Assembly: GCA_017547975.1 (NCBI GenBank)
Contig: JAFYNU010000529.1
Span: 1 to 9,080, forward strand
Direction of reading: 5' to 3'
DNA length: 9,080 nt
From: Clostridia bacterium
Lineage (GTDB): Bacteria; Bacillota; Clostridia; Oscillospirales; QAMX01
A program made the position numbers and the translations under genes. Positions 1-5,606 of the stretch are shown here, one piece after another. A model generated the notes under the pieces. It was not told the DNA's origin and searched no databases. It saw only the letters and a list, made by a program, of their open reading frames with translations. Positions within the stretch are counted from its first letter, which is position 1. The number at the start of each line of letters is the position of its first letter.

Positions 1-1221
1 GTAACCGTCGATCATGACAAGGGTGTGGGTATCCGACTGGCGCAGGAGGTATTCGATTTCGTGAATCTTGTAGGCGGTGTTTACCGTGACCAGCACGGCA
101 CCGATCTTGGTGGTGGCCCAGAAGGTGATGTACCACTGGGGTACGTTGGTGGCCCAAATGGCCACGTGGTCACCCGGCTTAACACCCATGGCGATCAGAG
201 CCCGGGCGAAGTGGTCCACGTCGTCCCGGAACTGGCTGTAGGTGCGGGTGTAGTCCAGGGTGGTGTAACGGAAGGCATACTGGTCGGGGAATTCATCCAC
301 CACCCGATCCAGAAGCTGGGGGAAGGTCAGGTCGATCAGATGTTCCTTGGGCCAAATGTATTTGCCGGTCTTCTGGTTGTTGTCGTAAAGACGGCTGCTT
401 TCCCCACCCATGGTGCCGTAGTAGGCCGACATGAAGTTGGCAAAGTGGGGGAAGACAATGCCTGCGTTTTCCAGATCGGGGGTGTAGCTGCGAACCCATT
501 CCAGGGAAATATAGCCTTCGTAATTGATGGAACGCAGGGCGCTCATGGCGTCGTCCACCGGCAGGTCACCTTCGCCCATCAGGCGGTAACGAACCGTGCC
601 GTTTTCCATGACGGAATCCTTCAAGTGGGTGTATTTGATATAGACGCCCAGGTTGGTGATGGTCTCTTCGGGGGTTTCACCCATGAAGCGGTAGGGGTGA
701 TGGATATCCCACAGGGCACCGATGTTTTCGCTGCGGATGCCGCTCAAAAGATCCGCCAGGCGGCGGGTGTCGGCATAGACGCCGTTGGTTTCCACAAGCA
801 GGGTGACACCGGCTTCTTCGGCGTAGGGAATCAGCTCCAGAAGGAAAGCCCGGATGGCTTCGTCGTCCACCTCATCCCCTTCGGGACCGGCGTAACGGTC
901 GGCCAGGATGCGGATGTAGGGGGTGCCAAGCTTGGAAGCCAAATCGATGTAGGCCAGAAGCTCTTCCTTGGTCTCGTCGTGCTTTTCGGCATACTTCAGG
1001 GCGCAGCCGGAGGAAAGGCAGGGAATCTCCAGCTTTTTCTGGGCCAGAGTAGCCTTGGTTTGTTCGATGTTTTCGTCGGCGAAAAGCCGGGCGGAAATGG
1101 AGAAGCGTTCATCCCCGGTGCCGCGCATTTCGATGCCGTCAAAGCCCAGGTCTTTGGCCATGGAATAGATTTCCGGCCAGGAATAGTCAGGACAGCCCAG
1201 GGTGGAAAATGCCAGTTTCAT
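1..1221 (-). CDS. TIM-barrel sugar isomerase/epimerase-like domain fused to AMP-binding acyl-CoA synthetase/ligase domain (partial, C-terminus outside window)
   Basis: The reading frame is open from ATG 1221 to the left edge (407 codons, no stop). An AAGGAA ribosome binding site lies about 6 bases upstream. Residues 1-270 form a xylose-isomerase-like TIM barrel (AP_endonuc_2 superfamily: IolE/IolI, hydroxypyruvate isomerase, 3-dehydroshikimate dehydratase). The expected divalent-metal ligands are visible: E144 in LLVETN, D172 in LWDIHHP, H199 in KYTHLKD and E241 in ISLEWV. After a linker of about 25 residues, residues 295-407 match the N-terminus of AMP-forming acyl-CoA synthetases (TFPQLLDRVV, GVKPGDHVAIWATNVPQW, TKIGAVLVTVNTAY, EIEYLLRQS). 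The adenylation motifs lie beyond the edge. The substrate is unknown; the architecture suggests a TIM-barrel step coupled to adenylate or CoA-thioester formation. A T-box leader directly upstream controls it. The frame is continuous across the domain junction, so a frameshift artefact is unlikely. Confidence 0.9.
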   Translation of the reverse strand, partial: MKLAFSTLGCPDYSWPEIYSMAKDLGFDGIEMRGTGDERFSISARLFADENIEQTKATLAQKKLEIPCLSSGCALKYAEKHDETKEELLAYIDLASKLGTPYIRILADRYAGPEGDEVDDEAIRAFLLELIPYAEEAGVTLLVETNGVYADTRRLADLLSGIRSENIGALWDIHHPYRFMGETPEETITNLGVYIKYTHLKDSVMENGTVRYRLMGEGDLPVDDAMSALRSINYEGYISLEWVRSYTPDLENAGIVFPHFANFMSAYYGTMGGESSRLYDNNQKTGKYIWPKEHLIDLTFPQLLDRVVDEFPDQYAFRYTTLDYTRTYSQFRDDVDHFARALIAMGVKPGDHVAIWATNVPQWYITFWATTKIGAVLVTVNTAYKIHEIEYLLRQSDTHTLVMIDGY

Positions 1222-1254
1222 GTGTGTTCCTTCTTTCTTTTTTTCTTCGGAACG

Positions 1255-1296
1255 AAAAAAACTTTCGTCCCCTGGCTTTTGCAAGAGACGAAAGTT
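1255..1296 (-). terminator. Intrinsic terminator of the T-box leader
   Basis: On the minus strand, arm AACTTTCGTC (1296-1287) pairs perfectly with GACGAAAGTT (1269-1260) around a 17-base loop. A run of seven T (1261-1255) follows, overlapping the stem end. The 5' arm runs on into CTCTTGC, the usual position of the downstream half of the T-box antiterminator, so the two folds are mutually exclusive. It sits about 34 bases before the start codon of the fusion gene. Confidence 0.93.
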
Positions 1297-1527
1297 GAAA
1301 TCTTTTTACTTCCGCGGTACCACTCTTTTTGGCGCCTTGCGCCCACTCGTCGGCATCATACAATGCCTTCCCCTGTAACGGGAGAACCCGTCCGTGCCTA
1401 CTTCATTTCAGCCGGCCGCTCCGCGGTGAGTCGGGTATCTTGTCTTCCACGGCCTCACACCAACCGGCCGCTCTCTGTAAGAAGGGGCAAAATCCCTGCT
1501 CCGCATCACTGCGTTTTCGAAAAATAT
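1255..1527 (-). ncRNA. T-box riboswitch leader (tRNA-sensing) upstream of the TIM-barrel/AMP-binding fusion gene
   Basis: The conserved T-box, GAGTGGTACCGCGGA, lies at 1325-1311, followed by a terminator. Upstream are other hallmarks: AGAGAG (AG bulge, 1476-1471), an apical hairpin CGGCC/GGCCG enclosing GGTTGGTGTGA, the stem II element ACGGG-TTCT-CCCGTTACA (about 1391-1374), and a short stem III GGCGC/GCGCC. A plausible specifier loop lies between helix TTTTG/CAAGA (1492-1488 with 1442-1438) and GAG/CTC (1501-1499 with 1430-1428). It exposes TACCCGA. By distance to the CTC strand the specifier would be ACC (Thr, 1436-1434); by the rule that a purine follows the codon it would be CCC (Pro, 1435-1433). 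I cannot settle this by eye. Uncharged cognate tRNA should stabilise the antiterminator and switch the downstream gene on. Confidence 0.93.
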
Positions 1528-1533
1528 GGGCCT

Positions 1534-1562
1534 ATTCTAACACAGTCTGTTTGGTTTGTCAA
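1534..1562 (-). promoter_or_regulatory. Sigma-A promoter of the T-box transcript
   Basis: A perfect -35 TTGACA (1562-1557) is followed by a 17-base spacer and -10 TAGAAT (1539-1534, one mismatch to TATAAT). Transcription should start near 1527. The -35 box begins only 10 bases after the stop codon of the zinc peptidase gene. There is no terminator between them, so readthrough from the upstream operon would also pass through the T-box. Confidence 0.88.
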
Positions 1563-1572
1563 CCCCTAATTT

Positions 1573-2274
1573 TCAATCTCTTCGGCGGGAATGGGAGGAT
1601 ACGATCAGGAAAAGCCGCAGGAGCTGGGTTACCGAAACCGCCAGGGCGGCAACGTAGGTCATGGCGGCGGCGGAAAGCACCTTCCGGGCCCCCGGCAATT
1701 CCGACTGGGACAGGAGGGCGTTGCTTTCCATGGCGTTCATGGCACGGCGGCTGGCGTTGAATTCGGTGGGCAGGGTGAAAAGTTGGAAAAGCACCGTGGC
1801 GGAGAAAAGGATGACCCCGATATAGGCGATCTGGATGGCCGATTGGGAGTAGGCCGAAAAGAGAATACCAAGAAGGATCAGGGGCATGGCCAGCTTGGAG
1901 CCCACGTTGGTAATGGGGATGATGGCCGCCCGGAGCTTGATGGGAGCATAATTTGTGGCATACTGCACCGCGTGTCCCGCCTCGTGACAGGCAACCCCGA
2001 TGGCCGCCACCGAAGTGCTGGCGTAGACCGAGTCGGAAAGACGGATCACGTTGCCCCTGGGGTTGTAGTGATCGGTAAGCTTGCCGGAAACCCGCTCAAT
2101 GCGCACTCCGTAAACTCCGTTGGCCCGAAGCACTGCCTCGGCGGCCATGGCTCCGGTCAGGCTGCGGGAGGAGAAAACCCCGGAATACTTTTTGAAGGTG
2201 GAGTTCACCCGGCTGCTTGCCCACAGGGATAGAAGAATGGCCGGGAGAACCAGAATCAGGTAGTAAATATCCAT
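1573..2274 (-). CDS. YugP-family membrane zinc metallopeptidase (Zn_peptidase_2)
   Basis: The product has 233 residues, the usual size of this family. An N-terminal hydrophobic helix (about residues 3-20) is followed by a cytosol- or membrane-facing domain with the zinc signature HEAGH (97-101: H97 and H101 ligands, E98 catalytic). Two further hydrophobic segments lie at about 127-145 and 148-168, then LPTEFNASRRA (168-178), where E171 probably supplies the third ligand. A last hydrophobic stretch spans about 200-226 before a basic tail SRRRD. Substrates of the family are not well established. Its ATG lies one base after the stop codon of the upstream VOC gene, so translation is probably coupled; the ribosome binding site is weak (GGAAAA inside the VOC gene). 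It is the last gene of a three-gene operon and ends 10 bases before the next promoter. Confidence 0.92.
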   Translation of the reverse strand: MDIYYLILVLPAILLSLWASSRVNSTFKKYSGVFSSRSLTGAMAAEAVLRANGVYGVRIERVSGKLTDHYNPRGNVIRLSDSVYASTSVAAIGVACHEAGHAVQYATNYAPIKLRAAIIPITNVGSKLAMPLILLGILFSAYSQSAIQIAYIGVILFSATVLFQLFTLPTEFNASRRAMNAMESNALLSQSELPGARKVLSAAAMTYVAALAVSVTQLLRLFLIVSSHSRRRD

Positions 2275-2275
2275 T

Positions 2276-2728
2276 TTAGTCGTTTTCCAGGAGCTCCAGC
2301 ATCATGGTGAGCTGATCGACGCTATCGATATAGGCATAACGGCCGCCGGTGTATTCTCCCTTGGCCACGGTGGGCATGCCATCGGCATCCAGCTTTTCCA
2401 GGGTTTCCTTCATGTTTTTCACACCGAAGGCGATGTGGTGCAGGCCTTCCCCGTTCTTTTCCAGGTATTCCAGCCACACCGAGGGGGTGTCGTCCATGGG
2501 GGAAATCAGCTCGTACTGGATGTTATCGAAGGTGAAGAAGGATTGGTAGATCCGGGCGCGGCAGGGCTCACCCCGGTAAACCGCCTGGGTCTTTTCATAG
2601 GGGGCGGTGGTGATAATGGGAGGAACGGGTACACCCAGGAATTTGGCCCAGGCCTCGGTGGTTTTTTTGATGTCACGGCACAGGATAGCCACCTGCATGA
2701 CACGGTTGGTGAAGAGCTTTTGTTCCAT
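2276..2728 (-). CDS. VOC (glyoxalase/bleomycin-resistance fold) family protein, methylmalonyl-CoA epimerase-like
   Basis: A 150-residue protein with two beta-alpha-beta-beta-beta modules of the vicinal oxygen chelate fold. The probable metal positions are Q12 (MQVAILCRDI), E73 (IQYELI), H98 (GLHHIAFGV) and E145 (MMLELLE). Methylmalonyl-CoA epimerases usually have His at the first site and Gln at the second. Here the first is Gln and the second Glu, so an altered substrate is likely. The sequence GEGLHHIAFGVKNM resembles epimerase-type VOC proteins found beside catabolic genes. A good AAGGAG site lies 7 bases before the ATG. It follows the methionine-synthase-activation-like gene by 27 bases and precedes the zinc peptidase by one base. 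The reaction is unknown; a coenzyme A thioester or small metabolite epimerase, lyase or dioxygenase-like role are all possible. Confidence 0.85.
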   Translation of the reverse strand: MEQKLFTNRVMQVAILCRDIKKTTEAWAKFLGVPVPPIITTAPYEKTQAVYRGEPCRARIYQSFFTFDNIQYELISPMDDTPSVWLEYLEKNGEGLHHIAFGVKNMKETLEKLDADGMPTVAKGEYTGGRYAYIDSVDQLTMMLELLEND

Positions 2729-2755
2729 AATGAATCTCCTTTTATATTTGTTTTT

Positions 2756-3424
2756 TTAGATTTCGATGGAGGTGAATTCCGCCCGGCGGTTGGGGCAATC
2801 CAAACGGGGGCAGTGGGAGCAGTTGTGGTATTCGGTATCGCTGGCGAAGAAAATGCCGCTGGAGGCCTTGGTGGGAACCATCAGGTAGTCCTTGGTCAGG
2901 GTGATGCCCGCCTTGGTGCCCGCATCCCCCAAAAGGGCGAAGAGGGGAAGCTGACCCTCGATGGGCCACTCCCCAAGGCTTCCGGGGTTCAGGGCGGAGA
3001 AGGTGCCGCCTCCGAAACGGGTTTCCTTGATATACTGCCTGAATTCCCCCATAAACTGGTAGAGGGCGAAAACCTTGATGCCGTCGGCCACGTAGGCTTC
3101 CAGGGGGTCGGTGAAGCCCTGGGACCATTTGTCCAGCTCCACCCCGCAGGACAGGGCGTAGGGGTAAACCACCTTCTGGCCGGCAAGCTTTTTGGCAAGC
3201 AGGGAATGGGGGAAAAGAATGCCGTCCAGGATGGTGCCCCGATCGGTGATTTCAACGGTGCTTTCCTTGTAAATCGCCTTGGGGGAGGCGATCTTCAAGG
3301 CCTCTTCCCGCAGTTCCAGAACGATATCGGTTTCCTCACGGTCGGGGTCGTATTCCATTTTCAGGGCTTTGAATAACGCCTCCTCCGGAAAGGATACCGG
3401 GGCGGTGTAGAGAATACTGTCCAT
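2756..3424 (-). CDS. Stand-alone relative of the B12-dependent methionine synthase activation domain, with C-terminal CxxCxxxxC motif
   Basis: A 222-residue protein. The central part (about 85-195) resembles the reactivation domain of cobalamin-dependent methionine synthase as found in separate Clostridia proteins: YALSCGVELDKW, PLEAYVADGI, NPGSLGEWPIEGQLPLFALLGD (146-167) and LMVPTKASSGIFF (181-193). The C-terminus carries C202-x2-C205-x4-C210 followed by PNRR, a possible iron-sulfur or zinc site. Where the family has the AdoMet-binding RxxPGY, this protein has NPGS (146-149), so AdoMet binding may differ. The role may be reductive reactivation of a corrinoid protein other than MetH; that is inference. 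ATG 3424 was chosen because AGGAGG lies 8 bases upstream. A longer frame open to 3661 crosses the promoter and overlaps the divergent gene. It is the first gene of the minus-strand operon. Confidence 0.85.
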   Translation of the reverse strand: MDSILYTAPVSFPEEALFKALKMEYDPDREETDIVLELREEALKIASPKAIYKESTVEITDRGTILDGILFPHSLLAKKLAGQKVVYPYALSCGVELDKWSQGFTDPLEAYVADGIKVFALYQFMGEFRQYIKETRFGGGTFSALNPGSLGEWPIEGQLPLFALLGDAGTKAGITLTKDYLMVPTKASSGIFFASDTEYHNCSHCPRLDCPNRRAEFTSIEI

Positions 3425-3485
3425 TAGCGTGTCCTCCTTTGGGGAATGGGATGCGCTTTCGTAGATAATCCTTTGCTTGATTTTG

Positions 3486-3514
3486 ATTATATCACAGGAA
3501 AATCTCCCTGTAAA
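3486..3514 (-). promoter_or_regulatory. Promoter of the minus-strand activation-protein/VOC/peptidase operon
   Basis: The -35 box TTTACA (3514-3509) is followed by a 17-base spacer and -10 TATAAT (3491-3486), with an extended -10 TG. The start should lie near 3479, giving a leader of about 55 bases. The spacer holds an imperfect inverted repeat, CAGGGA-4-TTCCTG (3510-3495), a possible operator. The stretch TTCCTGTGATATAAT recurs exactly at the promoter near 8260. Confidence 0.85.
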
Positions 3515-3525
3515 GAAAAAAGTAT

Positions 3526-3554
3526 TTGCTTTCTCCTGCATATTGGTATAAAAT
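3526..3554 (+). promoter_or_regulatory. Promoter of the nucleotidyltransferase-kinase-murD-rarA operon
   Basis: TTGCTT (3526-3531) followed by a 17-base spacer and TAAAAT (3549-3554) is a fair sigma-A promoter; TATAAA at 3547-3552 is an alternative -10. The start would fall near 3561, leaving a leader of about 18 bases that contains the AGGAGG site. Its -35 box lies back to back with that of the divergent promoter, 11 bases away. Confidence 0.68.
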
Positions 3555-3578
3555 AGACGGGTAAAAGGAGGGGATAGG

Positions 3579-4475
3579 ATGAAACCGATCCTTGTTATCA
3601 TGGCAGCCGGCATGGGATCCCGTTTTGGCGGAATGAAACAGATTGAACCGGTGGGCCCCAACGGAGAAATTATTTTGGATTACGCATGCTTCGACGCCAT
3701 CCGCGCCGGGTATGAAAAAATTGTGTTTGTTGTAAAAAAAGAAAACGAGGCCCTTTTCCGTGAGGTGGCGGGGGATCGCATCGCCCAAAAGGCCGACGTC
3801 TACTACGCCCACCAGGAACTGGCGCTTCCTGAAGGGTATACCCTGCCGGAAGGCCGGGTAAAGCCCCTGGGCACCGGCCACGCGGTGCTTTCGGCGAAAG
3901 CCTACCTGGATGCACCCTTCACCGTCACCAATGCGGATGACTATTATGGAAAAGAAGCCTACAAGGTCATGTACGACTACCTGACCGCCACCCCCGGCGG
4001 CTGTGCCATGGTGGGCTACGACCTGAAAAATACCGTCACCGAAAACGGGTCGGTATCCCGGGGGGTCTGCGATGCCGATGGGGAGGGATTCCTCTGTTCG
4101 GTCACCGAAAAGACCAAGATTGTCTCCCGTCCCGATGGAATCGTATCGATGGAGGAGGACGGAAGCGAATTGCCCCTGTCCCCCGACACGGTGGTCAGCA
4201 TGAACTTCTGGGGCTTTTCCGAAAAGGTGGTTCCCGCCTTCCAGGAAAGCTTTGTGGAATACATTGAGAAAAAGCTTCCCACCAACCCCCTGAAGGCAGA
4301 ATTCTACCTGCCCACCGCCGCCCAGAATCTGATCGATCGGGGCGTATCCCGCGTGAAGATGCTTCAAAGCCACGATGCCTGGTACGGCGTTACCTACCGG
4401 GAGGACCGGGATGCGGTGAAGGCGGGCCTTTTGAAGATGCATCAGGCGGGCCTTTATCCCGAAAAATTATTCTGA
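3579..4475 (+). CDS. Sugar-1-phosphate nucleotidyltransferase-like protein (NTP_transferase fold)
   Basis: A 298-residue protein with the nucleotidyltransferase Rossmann-like core. Residues 9-20 (AAGMGSRFGGMK) form the NTP-binding G-rich loop, GTGHAV (98-103) contacts the base, and NADDYYG (118-124) supplies the metal-binding acidic site. MNFWGF (208-213), EFYLPT (241-246) and a C-terminal DAWYGVTYREDRDAV (266-280) complete the sugar-binding end. The family makes NDP-sugars from NTP and sugar-1-phosphate, releasing pyrophosphate. The loop lacks the usual downstream PKP of GalU/RmlA, so it belongs to a divergent subfamily. I recall similar proteins in Bacteroides and Clostridia beside NahK-like kinases. 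AAAAGGAGG gives a strong ribosome binding site. The gene is 14 bases upstream of the kinase, which should supply its sugar-1-phosphate. The sugar and nucleotide are not identifiable by sequence alone; UDP-GlcNAc or UDP-MurNAc synthesis fits the neighbouring murD. Confidence 0.88.
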   Translation: MKPILVIMAAGMGSRFGGMKQIEPVGPNGEIILDYACFDAIRAGYEKIVFVVKKENEALFREVAGDRIAQKADVYYAHQELALPEGYTLPEGRVKPLGTGHAVLSAKAYLDAPFTVTNADDYYGKEAYKVMYDYLTATPGGCAMVGYDLKNTVTENGSVSRGVCDADGEGFLCSVTEKTKIVSRPDGIVSMEEDGSELPLSPDTVVSMNFWGFSEKVVPAFQESFVEYIEKKLPTNPLKAEFYLPTAAQNLIDRGVSRVKMLQSHDAWYGVTYREDRDAVKAGLLKMHQAGLYPEKLF

Positions 4476-4489
4476 AAGGCGCATAACAG

Positions 4490-5587
4490 ATGGAACAGTT
4501 ACGAAAAATTGCAGAGCAGTTTGACCTGGCGGGAACCATGGTTTCCGCCGGAGAATTCGGCGACGGACATATCAACGACACCTACCTGGTGGTATGCCGG
4601 GATGGGGAAGAATCCCACGAATACGTGCTTCAGCGCATCAACCGGAATGTGTTTGCCGATGGGAAGGGCCTGATGGCCAATATGCAGGCGGTCACCGACT
4701 ATACCCGGAAAATCCTGGAACGGGACGGGGGAGACGTGGAACGGGGTACCCTGACCATCGTTCCTGCCAAAAACGGCGAAAGCTGTGTGTTTGACGAAGA
4801 GGGCTATTGCTGGCGGGTGACCCATGAGATCAAGGGGGTCTACTCTGCCTCGGTGGTGGAAAATGCCGGTATGCTCAGGGAAACCGGCCGGGCCTTCGGC
4901 AAATTCATGCGGGATCTGGATGGGTTTGACGCATCGGTGCTCACCGAAACCATTCCCAATTTCCACCATACCCCCAAGCGTTTTGAAAACTTCAAGCGTG
5001 CCGTGGCGGAGGACCGGATGGGCCGTGCTGCCGGCGTGCAGGCCGAAATCCAGTTTGCCATGGGGTATGAGGAATTCGTACATACCCTGGTGGATCAGCT
5101 GGAGGGCGGTGTGATTCCCCTGCGGGTCACCCACAACGACACCAAAATCAACAACCTGCTTTTGGATAAGGAAACCGGCAAGGCGATCTGCGTCATCGAC
5201 CTGGATACCGTTATGCCGGGTCTTGCTGCCTACGACTTTGGGGATTCCATCCGCTCGGGGGCCAACCCTGCCGACGAGGATGAGCGGGATCTTTCCAAGG
5301 TGACCATGGACATTGATCTTTACGAAGCCTTTGCCGCCGGCTTCCTTTCGGAAGCGGGGGCGATTATGAAGAAGGAAGAGCTTCTTTCCCTGCCCATCGG
5401 GGCCAAAATGATGACCTTTGAATGCGGTATTCGGTTCCTTTCGGACTATCTGGACGGGGACGTATATTTCAAGGTCCATCGGGAGGGTCATAATCTGGAT
5501 CGGGCCCGCACCCAGTTCAAGATGGTGGCCGACATGGAAAAGGTTTGGGACAGAATGAATGAGATCGTCCTGAATCTGGCGAAATAA
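4490..5587 (+). CDS. nahK: N-acetylhexosamine 1-kinase-like protein (NahK, APH-fold)
   Basis: A 365-residue cytosolic kinase of the aminoglycoside-phosphotransferase fold. It closely resembles, from memory, Bifidobacterium NahK along its whole length: FGDGHINDTYLV (23-34, nucleotide loop), VLQRINRNVF (46-55), GRAFGKFMRDLDGFD (133-147), TETIPNFHHTPKRFENFK (152-169), THNDTKINNLLLD (214-226, with catalytic D217), VIDLDTVMPG (235-244, metal-binding Asp), DFGDSIR (249-255), DERDL (264-268), and MTFECGIRFLSDYLDGDVYF (308-327). NahK uses ATP to convert GlcNAc or GalNAc to the alpha-1-phosphate in the lacto-N-biose pathway. No lacto-N-biose phosphorylase is present here; the partner is instead a nucleotidyltransferase, so the product probably becomes a nucleotide sugar. 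The start is supported by co-linearity with NahK; the ribosome binding site (AAAGG, about 11 bases away) is modest. Substrate specificity (GlcNAc, GalNAc, MurNAc or another hexose) is open. Confidence 0.88.
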   Translation: MEQLRKIAEQFDLAGTMVSAGEFGDGHINDTYLVVCRDGEESHEYVLQRINRNVFADGKGLMANMQAVTDYTRKILERDGGDVERGTLTIVPAKNGESCVFDEEGYCWRVTHEIKGVYSASVVENAGMLRETGRAFGKFMRDLDGFDASVLTETIPNFHHTPKRFENFKRAVAEDRMGRAAGVQAEIQFAMGYEEFVHTLVDQLEGGVIPLRVTHNDTKINNLLLDKETGKAICVIDLDTVMPGLAAYDFGDSIRSGANPADEDERDLSKVTMDIDLYEAFAAGFLSEAGAIMKKEELLSLPIGAKMMTFECGIRFLSDYLDGDVYFKVHREGHNLDRARTQFKMVADMEKVWDRMNEIVLNLAK

Positions 5588-5606
5588 GCGGAAAGAAAGG
5601 ATCGCT

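Noticed and set aside
25..1569. Long plus-strand open frame (514 codons) across the left end
   Set aside because: It is antisense to the TIM-barrel/AMP-binding gene and to the T-box leader. Its translation is rich in Gly, Val and His without any recognisable domain, as expected from the opposite strand of a GC-biased gene.
3425..3661. N-terminal extension of the methionine-synthase-activation-like protein to 3661
   Set aside because: The extension runs through the promoter and into the divergent nucleotidyltransferase gene. ATG 3424 has an AGGAGG site at the right distance.
4490..5587. Reading the kinase as an aminoglycoside resistance phosphotransferase
   Set aside because: It shares only the APH fold. 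Full-length resemblance is to NahK, and it sits with a sugar nucleotidyltransferase, not in a resistance context.
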